Assembly (NCBI GenBank): GCA_963920575.1
Contig: OY986970.1
Location: forward strand, 26,121,869 to 26,185,868
Reading direction: 5' to 3'
Length of the DNA stretch: 64,000 nt
DNA from: Narthecium ossifragum
Taxonomy: Eukaryota; Streptophyta; Magnoliopsida; Dioscoreales; Nartheciaceae
Part shown: positions 1 to 11,440 of the stretch, in pieces
Position numbering within the stretch: the stretch's first letter is position 1
Layout of the letters: each line of letters opens with the position of its first letter
The notes under the pieces: generated by a model
What the model saw: the letters and a program-made list of their open reading frames with translations, nothing else
Databases searched by the model: none
Told to the model about the DNA's origin: nothing
Program-made: the position numbers and the translations under genes

Positions 1-859
1 TGTTTATGTATTTATTTCTTTGACATAAAAAAGGTCCTGAAAAAGGATTCCAAGCACAATTGGATTGAGATTGCCTGCACTGTCTGTCGTATAGCCCAAT
101 CCGCTCGGGGGTTGCAAGACCTTGATATGATATAAAACAAGAAATAGTTGGGTCCAAGTTGAGCTTGCTTGGATCGAGCTTAGGCCCACTTGACATGAAA
201 TGGGCCAGACTTCAGGAGGTCATGCCCATTAAGGTGTCCTTTTGAACCCAATTTGTCTTGTTTGTTCTTATCCCTGCGAGTTCAATGCGGAGCGGATAGC
301 CCGGCTCAGCCTCAGCCCCTTCCCTAGTCATTCTGGCTTAACTAATAAATAAAAAAGAACCCAGTCAAACACTGTCAACGAAAAGCCTGGTCTATGGGCT
401 TCCCTAATTGTTCCCAAGGCTACATGTTTAAGCCGATAAAAATACGCAATATTTGTGAATCAAGCACCCAAAAACGGATATGGCAATCAGATTTCAACAA
501 GATGAGTTTAATTCCCAACATTCTGGTCGGTGGTCCTATTATTCTCTTTCTCAACAGTGGGCATATATACCTGTTCATATGATATGAGCTGGGAATCCAA
601 AACTATCTTCCTCCAAGCAACTAAAAAGAATCAAAACTCTAAATAAAGGCAGTGTCCCAACTTTTACAACGAATCATGCGTCCAAGCCACTCAATACAGA
701 ACCCTCCTTCACAAACAATAATAACAAATTAGACAGCACAGAAAAAGATAATGTAAACAAAAAACGCCACCCGGCGAAATGGGCACCCGGCCAACTAGCT
801 GTGCTCGGCCGCGGCCGACGGCGACGTCGCCGTCGCTGCCCCCATGCCATTATCCTCAT
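1..859. other. intergenic, no gene recognised
   Basis: Only short chance reading frames on both strands. The last 250 bases may include the promoter and leader of the small gene that begins at 860. No transposon ends, tRNA-like fold or family-level protein similarity was seen by eye. Confidence 0.5.
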
Positions 860-1153
860 ATGGAGCAGAAGCGACGGTGGGGCTACACGGCGGCGGAGTG
901 CGCGGCGAACGCGTGCGTGCTGTGCGTGTGCTGCCCGGTGGCCCTCGTCTGGCGTTGCTGCGTCAGGCTCCCCTGCAAGCTCGTCTGGCGAGCTGCGCGC
1001 CGCGTCGCGGCGTGCGCGTGCCGCGACCTCTTGGACAGCCGCTGCCGCGTCATGGCAAGCTACTCCTCCTTCTCCGACATCGAGCTAGACCCCGACCCCG
1101 GTCCTCCACTTCCCCACCGGAGAAGTACCCAACGGCAACGGCCAGATCCTTAA
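860..1153 (+). CDS. small Cys-rich plant protein of unknown function
   Basis: Single-exon reading frame of 97 residues, very GC-rich compared with its AT-rich surroundings. I chose the internal ATG at 860 (protein start MEQKRRWGYTAAECAANA) over the upstream in-frame ATG at 779, because the 27 extra residues look like low-complexity leader. The first half carries a run of cysteines and hydrophobic residues (ECAANACVLCVCCPVALVW, then RLPCKLVWRAARR), with basic residues between. The second half has an acidic SFSDIELDPDP stretch and a basic Pro-rich tail. This layout resembles a plant-specific family of short uncharacterised proteins with an AAECAA...CVCCP core. The Cys cluster next to basic residues could be palmitoylated and membrane-attached, but that is inference. 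Function unknown. The stop is TAA at 1151. Confidence 0.6.
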   Translation: MEQKRRWGYTAAECAANACVLCVCCPVALVWRCCVRLPCKLVWRAARRVAACACRDLLDSRCRVMASYSSFSDIELDPDPGPPLPHRRSTQRQRPDP

Positions 1154-1887
1154 CTTGGGTGTTTCCAATTTCCATCCCTCTTCGTACCCATCGGTCAATG
1201 ACCCATATGAGGCTACCCATTTGCTGGTTTTGATTGAAGCATTGAAGTTGGAGCCGTGGCGGCCCTCCGGCGGTGGGAAAACGGCAACTTTTGTGCACGT
1301 TTACCAATCCTTTGAGATTTTGTTGGTCAGCTAATTATCTCTGTGAGAAGAAATTACTCATCTGAGGTTGGTTCTTCAGGCAAGAACTTTACCTGGGAAT
1401 GAGAATACTTAAAAGTCTGCCACATGCTTTTGAGAATTTGGCATGAAAAAAACTGGATTTCTTTTTTTTTAAAAGTACATATGTTTCTTGCTCTACACAA
1501 TTATTTCTTGTTTTACGTTCTGATAAATGAGGCAGTAGCGTGCAAATTGGTGAAAGGATATCTCTTTACTTCTCGGAAGCCAATATGATAAAATAGACTT
1601 CTAAAAGACCATATAAAAGAGAAATGCAAACCATATATATAACACATTCAAAATTACCTACAATGTTCTGTGTTTATTCTTTAGACCTTAGTCCCGGCCT
1701 ACATTTGGTACCAATACAAAGCTGTTGATTAAAAGCTATTATCATTTGTAAATTTGGATTCTGACTTTTAGAATCTTTTATTATTTCCACAAGTTTTTCT
1801 TTGCAAGAATAGGTCGGAATTATGTTAACATCCTTTAGATATTTTTTGGTGCGTACGGAAAAAAATTTAAGTGCGTTCGATTTTTTT
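1154..1887. other. intergenic, nothing recognised
   Basis: AT-rich DNA following the small Cys-rich gene. It probably includes that gene's 3' UTR. No coding or transposon signal recognised before the hairpin element that starts near 1888. Confidence 0.45.
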
Positions 1888-2103
1888 TGCACTTTAGGAC
1901 CCCACCCCTTTTTTTTTGTATACTAGGACCCCATACACGTAAAGAACATGTGTATAAACTAATACGTATATAAACAATAATTATACGCGTACTATGATAT
2001 GTGTATAATCAAGAATTATACGCGTATTAGTTTATACACGTGTCCCTTACGTGTATGGGGTCCTATTATGCAAAAAAAAACATGAGAGGGGTTCTAAAGT
2101 GCA
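1888..2103. repeat. long hairpin (foldback MITE-like element)
   Basis: Two arms of roughly 80 bp are imperfect reverse complements. The left arm runs from GCACTTTAGGACCCC near 1888 through GGACCCCATACACGT. The right arm runs from ACGTGTATGGGGTCC to the GGGGTTCTAAAGTGC near 2103. The centre (about 1966-2024) is an AT-rich ATACGCGTA-containing palindromic loop. Similarity may continue outward for a few tens of bases. No convincing target duplication was found, so class is unassigned. Confidence 0.6.
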
Positions 2104-2950
2104 AAAAGTGAATATCATAGGTCCTATTTGACAAAAAGTTCCTCTAATTAGTCCACCGATATTGGTTGTCTTACCCCTCAAATATGTGGATTTAGACGGA
2201 AATCCTCCCATTTGGGTCATGAGTCATGATCACCTTATCTCCATTGCTGATCCTAATCTCTACCACCTGATCAGCCAACTCAGCGAAAAAATTCCTTGGT
2301 TACTCTTAAGCTGAATCTACCATGCCCTAATGCCAATACACACAACAGGATTATCCAATCACACACAACTCAATGAAGCAAGTACACCATGCCACAGGCC
2401 CACAACAACGTAACAACGAGGAGGACCCATACCTCCATATCAGTCTAAATCATCTTAGATTGGATTCGTGGCTCAGTCAGTTTGGTTTATTTGGTTCGTG
2501 TCAGGCACGACTGAGCTTGGTTTCTCTTATCTCAAGAATAATTTGGTAAAGTTGACTCATTCCTTCTAAAACCGGAGCTAATGATTGAGTCACTGAGAGT
2601 TCGGACGCTGGAAATCTGGGCTCGGGCTATAAGATCGCCCTTGGGTCACTCTTGCTATTAGTTTCGATCGATATCGTACAGGCCAAGTCCATATATCTTA
2701 CACCGAGCCTTTCGGCTCCAACATGCAGGCATGATTAATCCCACCAAGCCTCCACCAATGTCCCATCATTCCAACAGCCGGCCAACATTACTGCATCGGA
2801 AACCCACGAGTTCCCATCGATCGCCGTGCCGTGGCCCTTATCAATTCACCTTGGATTCCATTTGTATAGTACTACTACATCAATTGCCTAAGGTAGTAAG
2901 GTACTGCTCGGCTCAAGTGCTGTCACATCTCCTCTCTCCTTAATTTGTCA
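2104..2950. other. intergenic, upstream region of the nsLTP gene
   Basis: No coding region seen. The 3' part should hold the promoter of the lipid-transfer-protein gene; CT-rich and CATGCA-type motifs occur near 2720-2940, but none is distinctive enough to call. Confidence 0.4.
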
Positions 2951-2954
2951 CCTC

Positions 2955-2960
2955 TATAAA
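2955..2960 (+). promoter_or_regulatory. TATA box of the nsLTP gene
   Basis: TATAAA in the context CTCTATAAATGGAGG lies 76 bp before the start codon at 3036. It leaves room for a short leader of about 45 bases and fits plant TATA spacing. Confidence 0.65.
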
Positions 2961-3035
2961 TGGAGGCCCTCCTCGATCTCCTCTGCTGCTCAAACTGATC
3001 CTCACCGTAGCTAGCCTTTGTTTCTAAGTTAGAAG

Positions 3036-3329
3036 ATGATGAAGAAGTCATCCTTAGTTATCTTGCTGTTGGTATCCCTGCTTGCTAATGCTGCCAGAGG
3101 AAATGCGGCAGGGAAGAGGCCGGTAACATGCAATCCTATGGAGTTGAGCTCTTGTGCTGATGCCATCCTGTCTGCGGCGCCGCCGAGCCCCACCTGCTGC
3201 TCCAAGCTGAAGCGGCAACAGCCCTGCTTTTGCCAGTACATGAAGGATCAAACCTTGAAGCGGTATATCGGCTCTGTCAACGGGAAGAAGGTGGCCGACG
3301 CTTGCGGCGTGCCCATCCCGACCTGCTAA
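3036..3329 (+). CDS. type-2 non-specific lipid transfer protein precursor
   Basis: Single exon, 97 residues. Two adjacent ATGs (3036, 3039) open a hydrophobic signal peptide (about residues 1-27, cleavage near GNA-A), so the product is secreted to the apoplast. The mature part has the eight-cysteine LTP pattern in order: one Cys in VTCNP, one in SSCAD, the CC pair in TCCSK, the CXC pair CFC, one in DACG and the last in IPTC at the C-terminus. The short mature length (about 70 residues) and the hydrophobic residue between the CXC cysteines mark type 2 (nsLTP2/protease inhibitor-seed storage-LTP superfamily). Family members hold four disulfides around a lipid cavity and carry fatty acids or other hydrophobic ligands in cuticle, seed or defence settings; which applies here is not visible. 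TATA box at 2955. Confidence 0.93.
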   Translation: MMKKSSLVILLLVSLLANAARGNAAGKRPVTCNPMELSSCADAILSAAPPSPTCCSKLKRQQPCFCQYMKDQTLKRYIGSVNGKKVADACGVPIPTC

Positions 3330-3350
3330 GATGATCAGAACCTACTGTTC

Positions 3351-3385
<35 letters not shown>

Positions 3386-3390
3386 GAGAG
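3351..3390 (+). repeat. (GA)n microsatellite in the nsLTP 3' UTR
   Basis: About twenty GA units with one interruption (AGCGAG), starting 21 bases after the stop codon, so it is probably transcribed as 3' UTR. Confidence 0.9.
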
Positions 3391-3572
3391 TAATAATGGT
3401 GATGATATGTGCTAAGTTAAGGTGTGGCTAGTTTGCTGTGTTCTATGATATCTCCTTGTGATTTGCTCTAAGTTGTCTTAAAGTGCTGTTTGTTTGCTCT
3501 CAATCTAAATGGTTATCTTGCAAACACAATGCTTGTTTGGGGATGATATGTAGCCTTGCAGGATAATAAGTT

Positions 3573-3811
3573 GAGCCGTAATTGGTGCACACGCGGCGTG
3601 TGCGTCTCACATTATCGATTCTGAGTACATGTCTATCGATAGTGGTCTATCGATAGGCATGTACAATCTATCGGTACCCCACTACCGATAGGTTCGATAT
3701 CGATTCATATATATGTCTATCGGTATCCTACTATCGATACACACTATCGGTAGTCTACTACTGATAGTGTGAAATGTACATGTCACGTGGCATGTGCACA
3801 AATCATTTCTG
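3573..3811. mobile_element. Mutator-like MITE rich in TATCGATA palindromes
   Basis: A 239-bp non-coding element flanked by an exact 9-bp direct repeat TAATAAGTT (3564-3572 and 3812-3820), the target-site size of Mutator-like elements. The ends are imperfect inverted repeats sharing ATTNGTGCACANGC...CGTG. The interior holds many CTATCGATAG/CTATCGGTAG palindromes in both orientations, so the whole element can fold. Confidence 0.75.
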
Positions 3812-3820
3812 TAATAAGTT

Positions 3821-4531
3821 ACATACTTAACTCCGAAATCATTGTGATGGGCTTTCGGGCTTTTGAAAGGAACAAAATATTGGTGTAATTGGCGAAGTGA
3901 TTTTTATATCTATGGCAAACAGAATTTAAATTCTTTTAAGAACAAAAATGTAATTGCTAAGACTAAGGGAGCATCCACCTGTCATTTGGTTGCTTTCCAG
4001 AAAGAGAATGTTTATAATCCAATACCAGTAAGAATAAGTTCAAACAATATAATCAGATTTGCTCCTGTGGCACACATCACTAATGAAGGACATCAAGAGA
4101 GCATCCACCTGCTTATAAACGCCCAACACATGCGTCTCATTTCCAAAGTGCAAGCTCCTATCTACCCATCTTATTTCTCTATCAGTTCTCCTTCTCGAGA
4201 ATAATGAAGTTCCTATGATGATATCGAAAGCCACCATGTTACCAGTCAAACTCAACAAATTATGATAACAGAGCAATGCTTTCGCCCTAAATTGCACTTC
4301 TCCATTACAGATCTCGACTTCCATACCTGAAACAACGTGGAAACCAAGAGATACTTGTTTCTGCTTGAACAGGTTCAAGATCAAAAACCAAGCATTAAGA
4401 TAAATATTGTGCAATCACATGGAGTCATCGTCAACATACAAGTAAAACATTAAAACCAAGTTCAGAATTTTCTTTTCCATAAACATAACTAGGACCATGT
4501 CACGCACAAAAAACCTCATCTAGAGAGAGAT
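3821..4531. other. intergenic between nsLTP and p23 (convergent)
   Basis: AT-rich DNA between two convergent genes. The right part (about 4200-4531) probably contains the p23 3' UTR on the minus strand. Short open frames on either strand look like chance. Confidence 0.45.
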
Positions 4532-5556
4532 TTATGAGCTTGGAGCCGTCTCCATTTTGGTCTCTGAAGAGACTTTCTCCGGTATTTTAACGGCTTCAGA
4601 TATTTCAGCTTCTTGAGGCTTTTCTGCATCTTGCTCTGCAAAAGGAGCAACAAAATCCAGGTAAGAATGTCCACCAAGAATTTCACTTCATTCAAGTAAA
4701 CAAAAGGCACATTTAGTCCAGCATCTAACACTAACAACTAAACAAAAGGCACATTTGGTCAAGTATCAAACACTAATACTAAATGAGGGACATGTACTTG
4801 TGAATACAACTGCCTGCATGCAAGACACCTTGTATTTAAAACAAGGCTTTTGAAATATGGGTGGCTGTGCCTAGAAGAACAGCTCAATAGTAAAAACCCA
4901 AGCCTCTAGTGTGCAGGTTTATGAGAGAATATATGCTAGTGATCTTTAGCATGAGTTATGGTGTGGAAGCGAGTAGGACGCAAGGGGCTGTTTGGTGCAG
5001 GAAACGGGAGAGGAAAACTAGCCCAGTTTTTGTTGTTTGAATGGCAGGAAGTGTCATGGAAAGTGAAAGGACTCATTTTACCTCAATCACCACCCCCCCT
5101 TTTCCACTTTGTCTTAAAATATCTGAAAGTGGGAGTTGCCTCTCTCACTCGCTGGTCACATGCTTAACACCGACTTCCTAATCTTCACATAGTTTTACTT
5201 TGTTGGAGTTTATAGCTGTATTGCAGGTTAAGATGGTTGGCGGAAATGATTTTCAGAAACATAACATTAGATGGTTTTGGCAACATAAGATAAGATAAAC
5301 CTATAAACTGTTATGGCATACTCATTTTCACCGGCTCACAAAATGCATGTCCTAACAGCCAACTACCTTTTTGTCCTGCATTAATTTCCACATTCATGCC
5401 TTGTGCTTATTATGAAAGACAGTACTACAATTTTGCAACCAATAAGAGCTCTATTATGTTAAAAAAAAATCTAAGAGTGGACTGTTACCTTCATCATCAC
5501 TATCAACAAGCTCGTCTTCCATTCCATCCCCCATGCCTCCCATGCCGCCCATGCCT

Positions 5557-5587
<31 letters not shown>

Positions 5588-8500
5588 AGCCTCCCATGCC
5601 GCCCATGCCTCCCATGCCGCCCATGCCTCCCATATCTCCCATGCCTCCCATATTAGCAAAATTCTGCAACAATGTCTTATATAAGGAAACAGCAGAATTT
5701 CCAACAGCACAAAATACTCATATTAAAATATAACATACTGAGAAATCCATTCCTCCCAAGCCCACATCACCAGATCCTGACAAATAAAAAGAAAAATCAG
5801 TGATGCTAGAGAAATGGCATTCACAAGGACAAAGAAGTAATCTATATTAATCAACATCTTCATTAAGTTTGATACATAGTTTCTCTGATGTTGCGTAGAA
5901 AAACCAATAAACTTCGGTGAGAGCTCTCAATATTCATGATATCAACTTCAATCCATCTGTAACCTATGCTGATTTATAGGAGTTGCAAAGAGGTTAGTCT
6001 CCAGTAAGAAATCCTTTGACTTTTACAAAGGTTCTAGGCTTACGGATATAACTAAGAAACTTGTTTGGTCAAAATACCAAAGAACCTTTTTCAAAGGCAT
6101 GTCACCCAAAATATCTTCATATGCTGCCTATTTCTCAAGTTTCTTAACTAGCAATGATGAGTTCTTATGGCTCTATTAAAGAACGTTATGAAAAATGATT
6201 TACTGCTGAGGTTGCAAACACAAATGACGTCATCTTCTTCATTTGCGACATATGAATTGGTATATACAATGAAAGAACGTAATACCCTCGGTTTCATCTT
6301 CATCTACCCACTTGTCCCAATCAACTTTTACATAATGAGGTGCCTTAGTATCACCACGCAAGAGCTTCTTCCACCACCCTGCCTCTGCTTTTTCCAGCAC
6401 ACAGAAGATGCTCCTGACACCTATGTTTATCTTGCTCTCCTGACAATTGGAAGTTATAAGAACAAAAGAAGTGGAATGAAAGCAAAGAAGCTTCTGAACA
6501 TCCAAAATGTGTTTGTACTCAGTAGAGAAGTCCTACCTCAACATTTACTTTATCATAGAGATCCATTGTCAACTCAAACAAGCTGTCCTCAGCACCAGCA
6601 GTAGCAGAGAAAGTGAAAGTGCCCTCAGGTTCAAGATTGACCTTTGCATTCTTCGCATCCGCCAATAGGATGGTAATGTAAACTTTGTCGAGCCTCTGGG
6701 CCCATTTCACTTCAGGATAACGGCTACAAATGGTGTATGAAGTATTATATTTCAAAATGAAAAACTGAAGGCCATAGAAAAGCGAGTTATAAAATCATAA
6801 AACCCACTTAGAAGAACAAAGCAAGTTTTAGGCAATTCTTTGCTAAGTACAAAATGGAACGCTACAGAGAAACGACATCAGAGCACGAAATAAAAGATAA
6901 AGAACATGATAGGAACATACAATCTCAAGAACATATAAGCATACAACAGAATTCATCATATGAAGGTCAATGATTGTAGCAATACTAGATATGGCACATT
7001 GAGCCTCCAAGTGACAAATGGAGGGTTGTATTTTTTATCATCAACAAGAAGAAAGGGTGCTCTGGAGGTTAAACTTTTGTAAGGGGGCTTTAGCCTTTGG
7101 GCTCAACTTATCAAAAAAAGAAAAAAACAACAACAACAACAAGAAGGTACAATAAGGAACTGAAATTCTATGCCACCAGCGAGTTACAATCTCAACACTA
7201 CAACAGGAGCAAACATAGAAAGTAAGAGGGAGAGGTCCTTTGCATAGTCTGTCAAGAACATCCAAAGATTTGCTCTATATGAAGGTGTTGATTGATTTGC
7301 ATATTGGCCATTTGGGTCACGAACAGAGTGATGAGTGTCCTGGCTTCAACTATACCTATATACTCGTGAATCGTCTCACTATTACAAAATTTCTCAGTTA
7401 CACACTTACACACCAACACAATGATGCGTTATAATGAAGTGCAACTTTGGATATTCTGCCAATAACATCCACACTTGCGAACATCATCATAGAGAAGTCA
7501 ACAATAGTAAATAAGAAAACATTCCAGAATTTAATTTAGCATTCAAAATGATTTGTAAAGTCAGATTTCACCTCTTTTCTGCATGACAGCAATACATCCA
7601 CAATGAACTTAAGAAAAACCTAGTCCCTAAACTAAAGGGTTCTGTTTGGAGCAACTTTGATTTGGAAAGGACCAAAACTGGAAATAGGCAAAAGCTAATA
7701 AGCAATAACTTAAAAGTCAACCTGTGACGAATCTGTTCTCAGGAAAACATTGCAAAATGCAGCTCATACTGGTTGATTGCAAATTGTTTGGCTTGGAATT
7801 ATTATAGTTAGAAGCAACCGATAGGCATTAAAAAGTTTCTTTGCAAAGAATAATGCTGAGTAAAACTGGTCAATTAAGTCAGGAAATGATTGATGACAAC
7901 CAACAAGATAACTTCAAAAGTGAAGATTTTAATAGTCAAATAGATAATCCATGATAGCTTATGAAAGAACTTCCAGAGATAGCAATTTCTGGACCAAGCA
8001 AAAGAGCCGTTTTCATAACCATAAGCAGATTATAGGTAATCATCACACTTCCAGGAACTTTTGTGGAGCTTCCTACTAAAGCTGAAAAACGAGCTTACCA
8101 TAATTGCGTGAAAAATCAAAGCAAGTGATTGGAGATGGAGGCTCAATTCAAGAAGAATATTTCTCACTTTGATACTGGAGTTGCAGAATACAATGACTGA
8201 GAGTCAATTGACTCTAAGAATGCTTAAAGGTTGATTCCCAAGCATAGAGAAAATTAGAAAGTCTTGTGAATCTTGTTGGATTCATAAGTTGCAAACTTGT
8301 GAACAAATTTTTTCATATATGTTGGTTTTAGATGAAACTTGGTTCAATAAATTTGGCTTACTTGTGCCGGAAAAACGGGATAAAAATAAGCTGAAGATTG
8401 TGTTTGCTTGCTCGAGCGAGCATCGGTGTTGCTCAAGGGATAGTGTCGGTTAAGCGAGAAAGCATGAAGAAATTCAAGCAGGGGGACTTAATGGATTGGC

Positions 8501-9767
8501 TCAAGTGGGCACAAGAATTCACATGAGTGAGGCTGAGGACAATGGATTTGTTTGACTTGCTGGCTGGAGAAGAAACTGGCGTCCAATATGACTTAAATAA
8601 TTATGATAACTCATGTTTAAGTTCTTAGAAGCAGCGAGAACCAAATCAAGGTAGGGAAAGGATACTACAAAACCGAAAATAACATTTACATTGCTTACAA
8701 TCAAATAGATACAAGGAATAGTAAACTGATACTGGATTGCCGATGCAAATCCTAAAAGGTTCTCATATAAACAAATAACATAAGCTGACATCAACCTAAA
8801 ATGAGCAAATTCTAAAATAGAAAAATGATTCTTAATCCATCATGAGCCTTAAAAGCTAATTTCATAGCAGCGAACTGGGCCTTATGAATAACTATAGACT
8901 CATTTCCCATCAGGCCATCAAATACTTATGTAACTTGAAATGCTCTCTTAAGATGTCTAAAGGGTTTCTCACGAAATATAGTACTATTATCAAAACAGAA
9001 TAAGTCTAACAGTTTCCAAAAGAAATGTTTAATCAAACAAACATGCTAGACCAGGATACAGTAGCTCACGGAAGAAAAATGATGGAAAGTTACAAGATGC
9101 ATAGGTGCCATAAAAAGCAGTTCGAAGGGAACAAAATTTACTAGAGAAGCACATTCTCTACATAAAGATCTCAGCTATCCAAGAATGCAAATCGCCTTCA
9201 TTATGGCAGACTTCTTAATAGCAGGATCAGATCCTACATTGGAAACAAAAAAATGAAAACTTTTCTTCAGGATGTTGGTGTATGCTTCATCAGAAGGTCT
9301 AAATCTGGGAGTAGTATGGCCTCGTAAAAGTTCGTGTCTGCCAGAAAGATACTCAACAACACACTCATCCCACCTTCGATGCCTAACAACTTCTCCCAAA
9401 ACTAGCAAATAACTCGCCCACAAGTAGACGGAATGACTCATGCTTAATCCTCCTTTACATCCATTAAAATAGAAGTAACACATGAGTTTTTCCGGGTTCC
9501 AAGAAACCATTTGACAGCGACCAAAGGAAAAAACCCTTAGATTCAAACTAGTCTCCTCTGTGCACAACTTCTTACCCTACTAGAGGTAAAAAAAAGAAGG
9601 GGAATACACGCAGATGCAATCGAAACATTGAAAACACTTAAACATCACAAACAAAAACAAACTTTTAAAGATCTGGTTGCTCAATCTCTCATCGAGCATG
9701 CATAAGCAATGAGAAAAAGGCTGGCATAATGATCTAGGCGAGGGGAAAGTGCGGGAGCTCACCTCAT
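4532..9767 (-). CDS. HSP90 co-chaperone p23 with Gly-Met-rich tail
   Basis: Six coding exons on the minus strand: 9767-9763, 6723-6537, 6439-6286, 5776-5739, 5663-5489 and 4635-4532 (TAA at 4534-4532). All borders are GT/AG and phases add up to 220 residues. Exon 1 contributes only ATGAG; with exon 2 it gives MSRYPEVKWAQR, the usual p23 start. Residues 1 to about 105 form the CS/p23 beta-sandwich, with the conserved PEGTFTFSATAG, SINIG-like strand (ESKINIGVRSIFC) and the HSP90-contact signature HYVKVDWDKWVDEDE. Exons 4-5 encode a flexible tail with about 13 MGG repeats (residues ~133-172), then an acidic ELVDSDDEG segment; exon 6 adds a Glu/Lys-rich C-terminus. Plant p23 proteins of this kind bind ATP-bound HSP90 in cytosol and nucleus and slow client release. 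Length is typical of plant p23-1. Intron 1 is 3.04 kb. Confidence 0.93.
6724..9762 (-). other. first intron of the p23 gene
   Basis: A 3,039-bp intron separates the 5-base coding part of exon 1 from exon 2. It starts GTGAGC and ends TTTGTAG on the minus strand. It is AT-rich and mostly featureless. One minus-strand reading frame at 9567-9175 (130 codons; contains GEVVRHRRWDECVVEYLSG and FRPSDEAYTNILKKSF) has protein-like composition but I do not recognise it; it may be a captured or retroposed exon fragment, or chance. Long leading introns often hold enhancing elements, but none can be named here. Confidence 0.6.
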
Positions 9768-10139
9768 CTTGCAACGGCTGTGTTTAAAGGAGGGAAACCC
9801 TAGAAAACGAGGAGCTCCACGACCTAGCGAAAACCCCCAGCGTTTACTTGCCTGGGTTTTTTGTTCCTAAAGAAGTGCCGCCGACCTAAATGGGCCTACC
9901 ACAATGTGCAAGATTACAAGAGAGCCCCGTACGCAAGCAGGCTCACGAGAAGAGAAATAATATGGGCCAGGCCGCTGCATCTTGGGCCCGAAAGTCACAG
10001 CTGCCGCTGGGAATGGCAGTAGGCCGGTGTGGGGCAACACCCACACCATTCCGGATTATTGCACAGCCTTGCAATAACCCCTTGGCCAATGGGGAGGGGA
10101 CATGTGGAGTCCACTATCCACTTTATTAAGTTCTTTACA
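9768..10139. other. p23 upstream region and left arm of a distant inverted repeat
   Basis: The first ~100 bases should be p23 leader and promoter on the minus strand. The part at about 10045-10130 (containing CTTGGCCAATGGGGAGGGGA and CATGTGGAGT) recurs in reverse orientation at about 13585-13690. See the entry at 13570. Confidence 0.5.
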
Positions 10140-11440
10140 CGTCTTATTTTCTGATTCAACATACTTTTATAAACATAGTTGCTTTCAAATTAGAATTAGA
10201 GGTTCCTTCTGATTTTAAAGGTTCAGTAGGAGAATACAAAGATCCTTTTTGAATTCCAGCATTAGTTTTCCAAAATTTAGAATGTTCTTCTAACACATTA
10301 ATTCTTTGTTCTTATTTCTTAATAATTCATAAACAAGGCACAAAATATTGAATCTGATTTTTGAATTCAAGATCTTGATAATATAACCTTTTATACCTTT
10401 CTTGTTGGTTTTCATCGAAATTCGAAAAAAAAACCGGTCTCTAAATTATTTATTATAAAGCTCTTGGAATTCATTATTAAAGAATTCCATTACATAACTT
10501 CATGAACTAAAATCCATTATAAACAAACACTCATTTCAGAGTCATTATTAGACTCCCTTTCATATGTTCCATGAGGAATTTGAGACTCAGATATTCTGAT
10601 CATTTTAATATGAGTTTCAATTGATGAAATAGATTTTCTTGATAGAGTTGTGGTATTTGTAAACTTTATAATGTTGTTAGGATTAAAAGTTATAGTAACT
10701 TCTCCATCATCTGTTTGATAAATTTGGTTTATTTCTTGATTGACAATTGGCTTAGATTGAACCACATTTGGTATTATCCATTTTTCAGGGAAATTAACTT
10801 CATTCCATCTAATTTGCCTATTAGTTGCAATTCTATAAGATAATAAATTTGTTTTGATTAGCATCATTTTTCCTACGGGAGTAAATTGTTTAGCCTTAGG
10901 AGCTAATGTGATAAGAACCTTATAATGAATTCGATATATTACCGCAATTATCTCTGATTAAGGAAGGAATTCATATCCATGAGTCTGAATATTCAGACTC
11001 GTGGCTTCTAAGATATTTGGGTTTGTCAAAAATAAACTCAAATTAGGGCATATATACTTGTCCATGACTAAGACTTATCTCCATTATTCCCATTAGAGAT
11101 TGAGGCCAATTTAAAATATCGAGTGTCTCTTAAACATGAGAGAATAGATGCATTCAATCCTTATAGAGTTTATAAAGTCTTATATGTCACTTGTTTTAAC
11201 CCAATATGGTATAATTATATTTATCCATATAAAGATCAAGATATCCTTCAGACATTAGTCTAATTATTTGATCTTCTTGCTCAACGGTTACTGTCTTTTC
11301 GACAGTCTTAATCGCTATTAGCGATTTTAGATCTAAAAACCCGATTTTTATAGATGTCCTTATTAGGGACATTTTGGATTGCCCACTGATTTAACGCTTC
11401 TAAGTCAGAAGGGAACTCTTCTAATTGAGTTTTTTTTTAT
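10140..11440 (-). pseudogene. decayed endogenous pararetrovirus fragment (movement-protein region)
   Basis: Minus-strand translation gives a chain of collinear protein-like blocks broken by stops and frameshifts. The longest open block is 10867-10517 (116 codons, with WNEVNFPEKW and GEVTITFNPNNI). Upstream in the viral sense (about 11350-11230) is a block with LDLKSLIAIKTVEKTVTVEQ. Downstream (about 10430-10170) is a hydrophilic block with FDENQQERYKRLYYQDLEF and FWKTNAGIQKGSLYSP. Order and composition recall the movement-protein segment and the following coiled-coil region of Caulimoviridae-type polyproteins integrated in plant genomes. There is no reverse transcriptase or capsid block here, so it is a dead fragment. 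The DNA is much more AT-rich than the plant genes nearby. Assignment rests on reading resemblance by eye only. Confidence 0.45.

Noticed and set aside
5396..5733. Plus-strand Pro-rich frames across the p23 repeat (CRPCLP or MPPMPP repeats)
   Set aside because: They are antisense shadows of the Met-Gly-Gly repeat in p23 exon 5, which has correct splice sites and family context.
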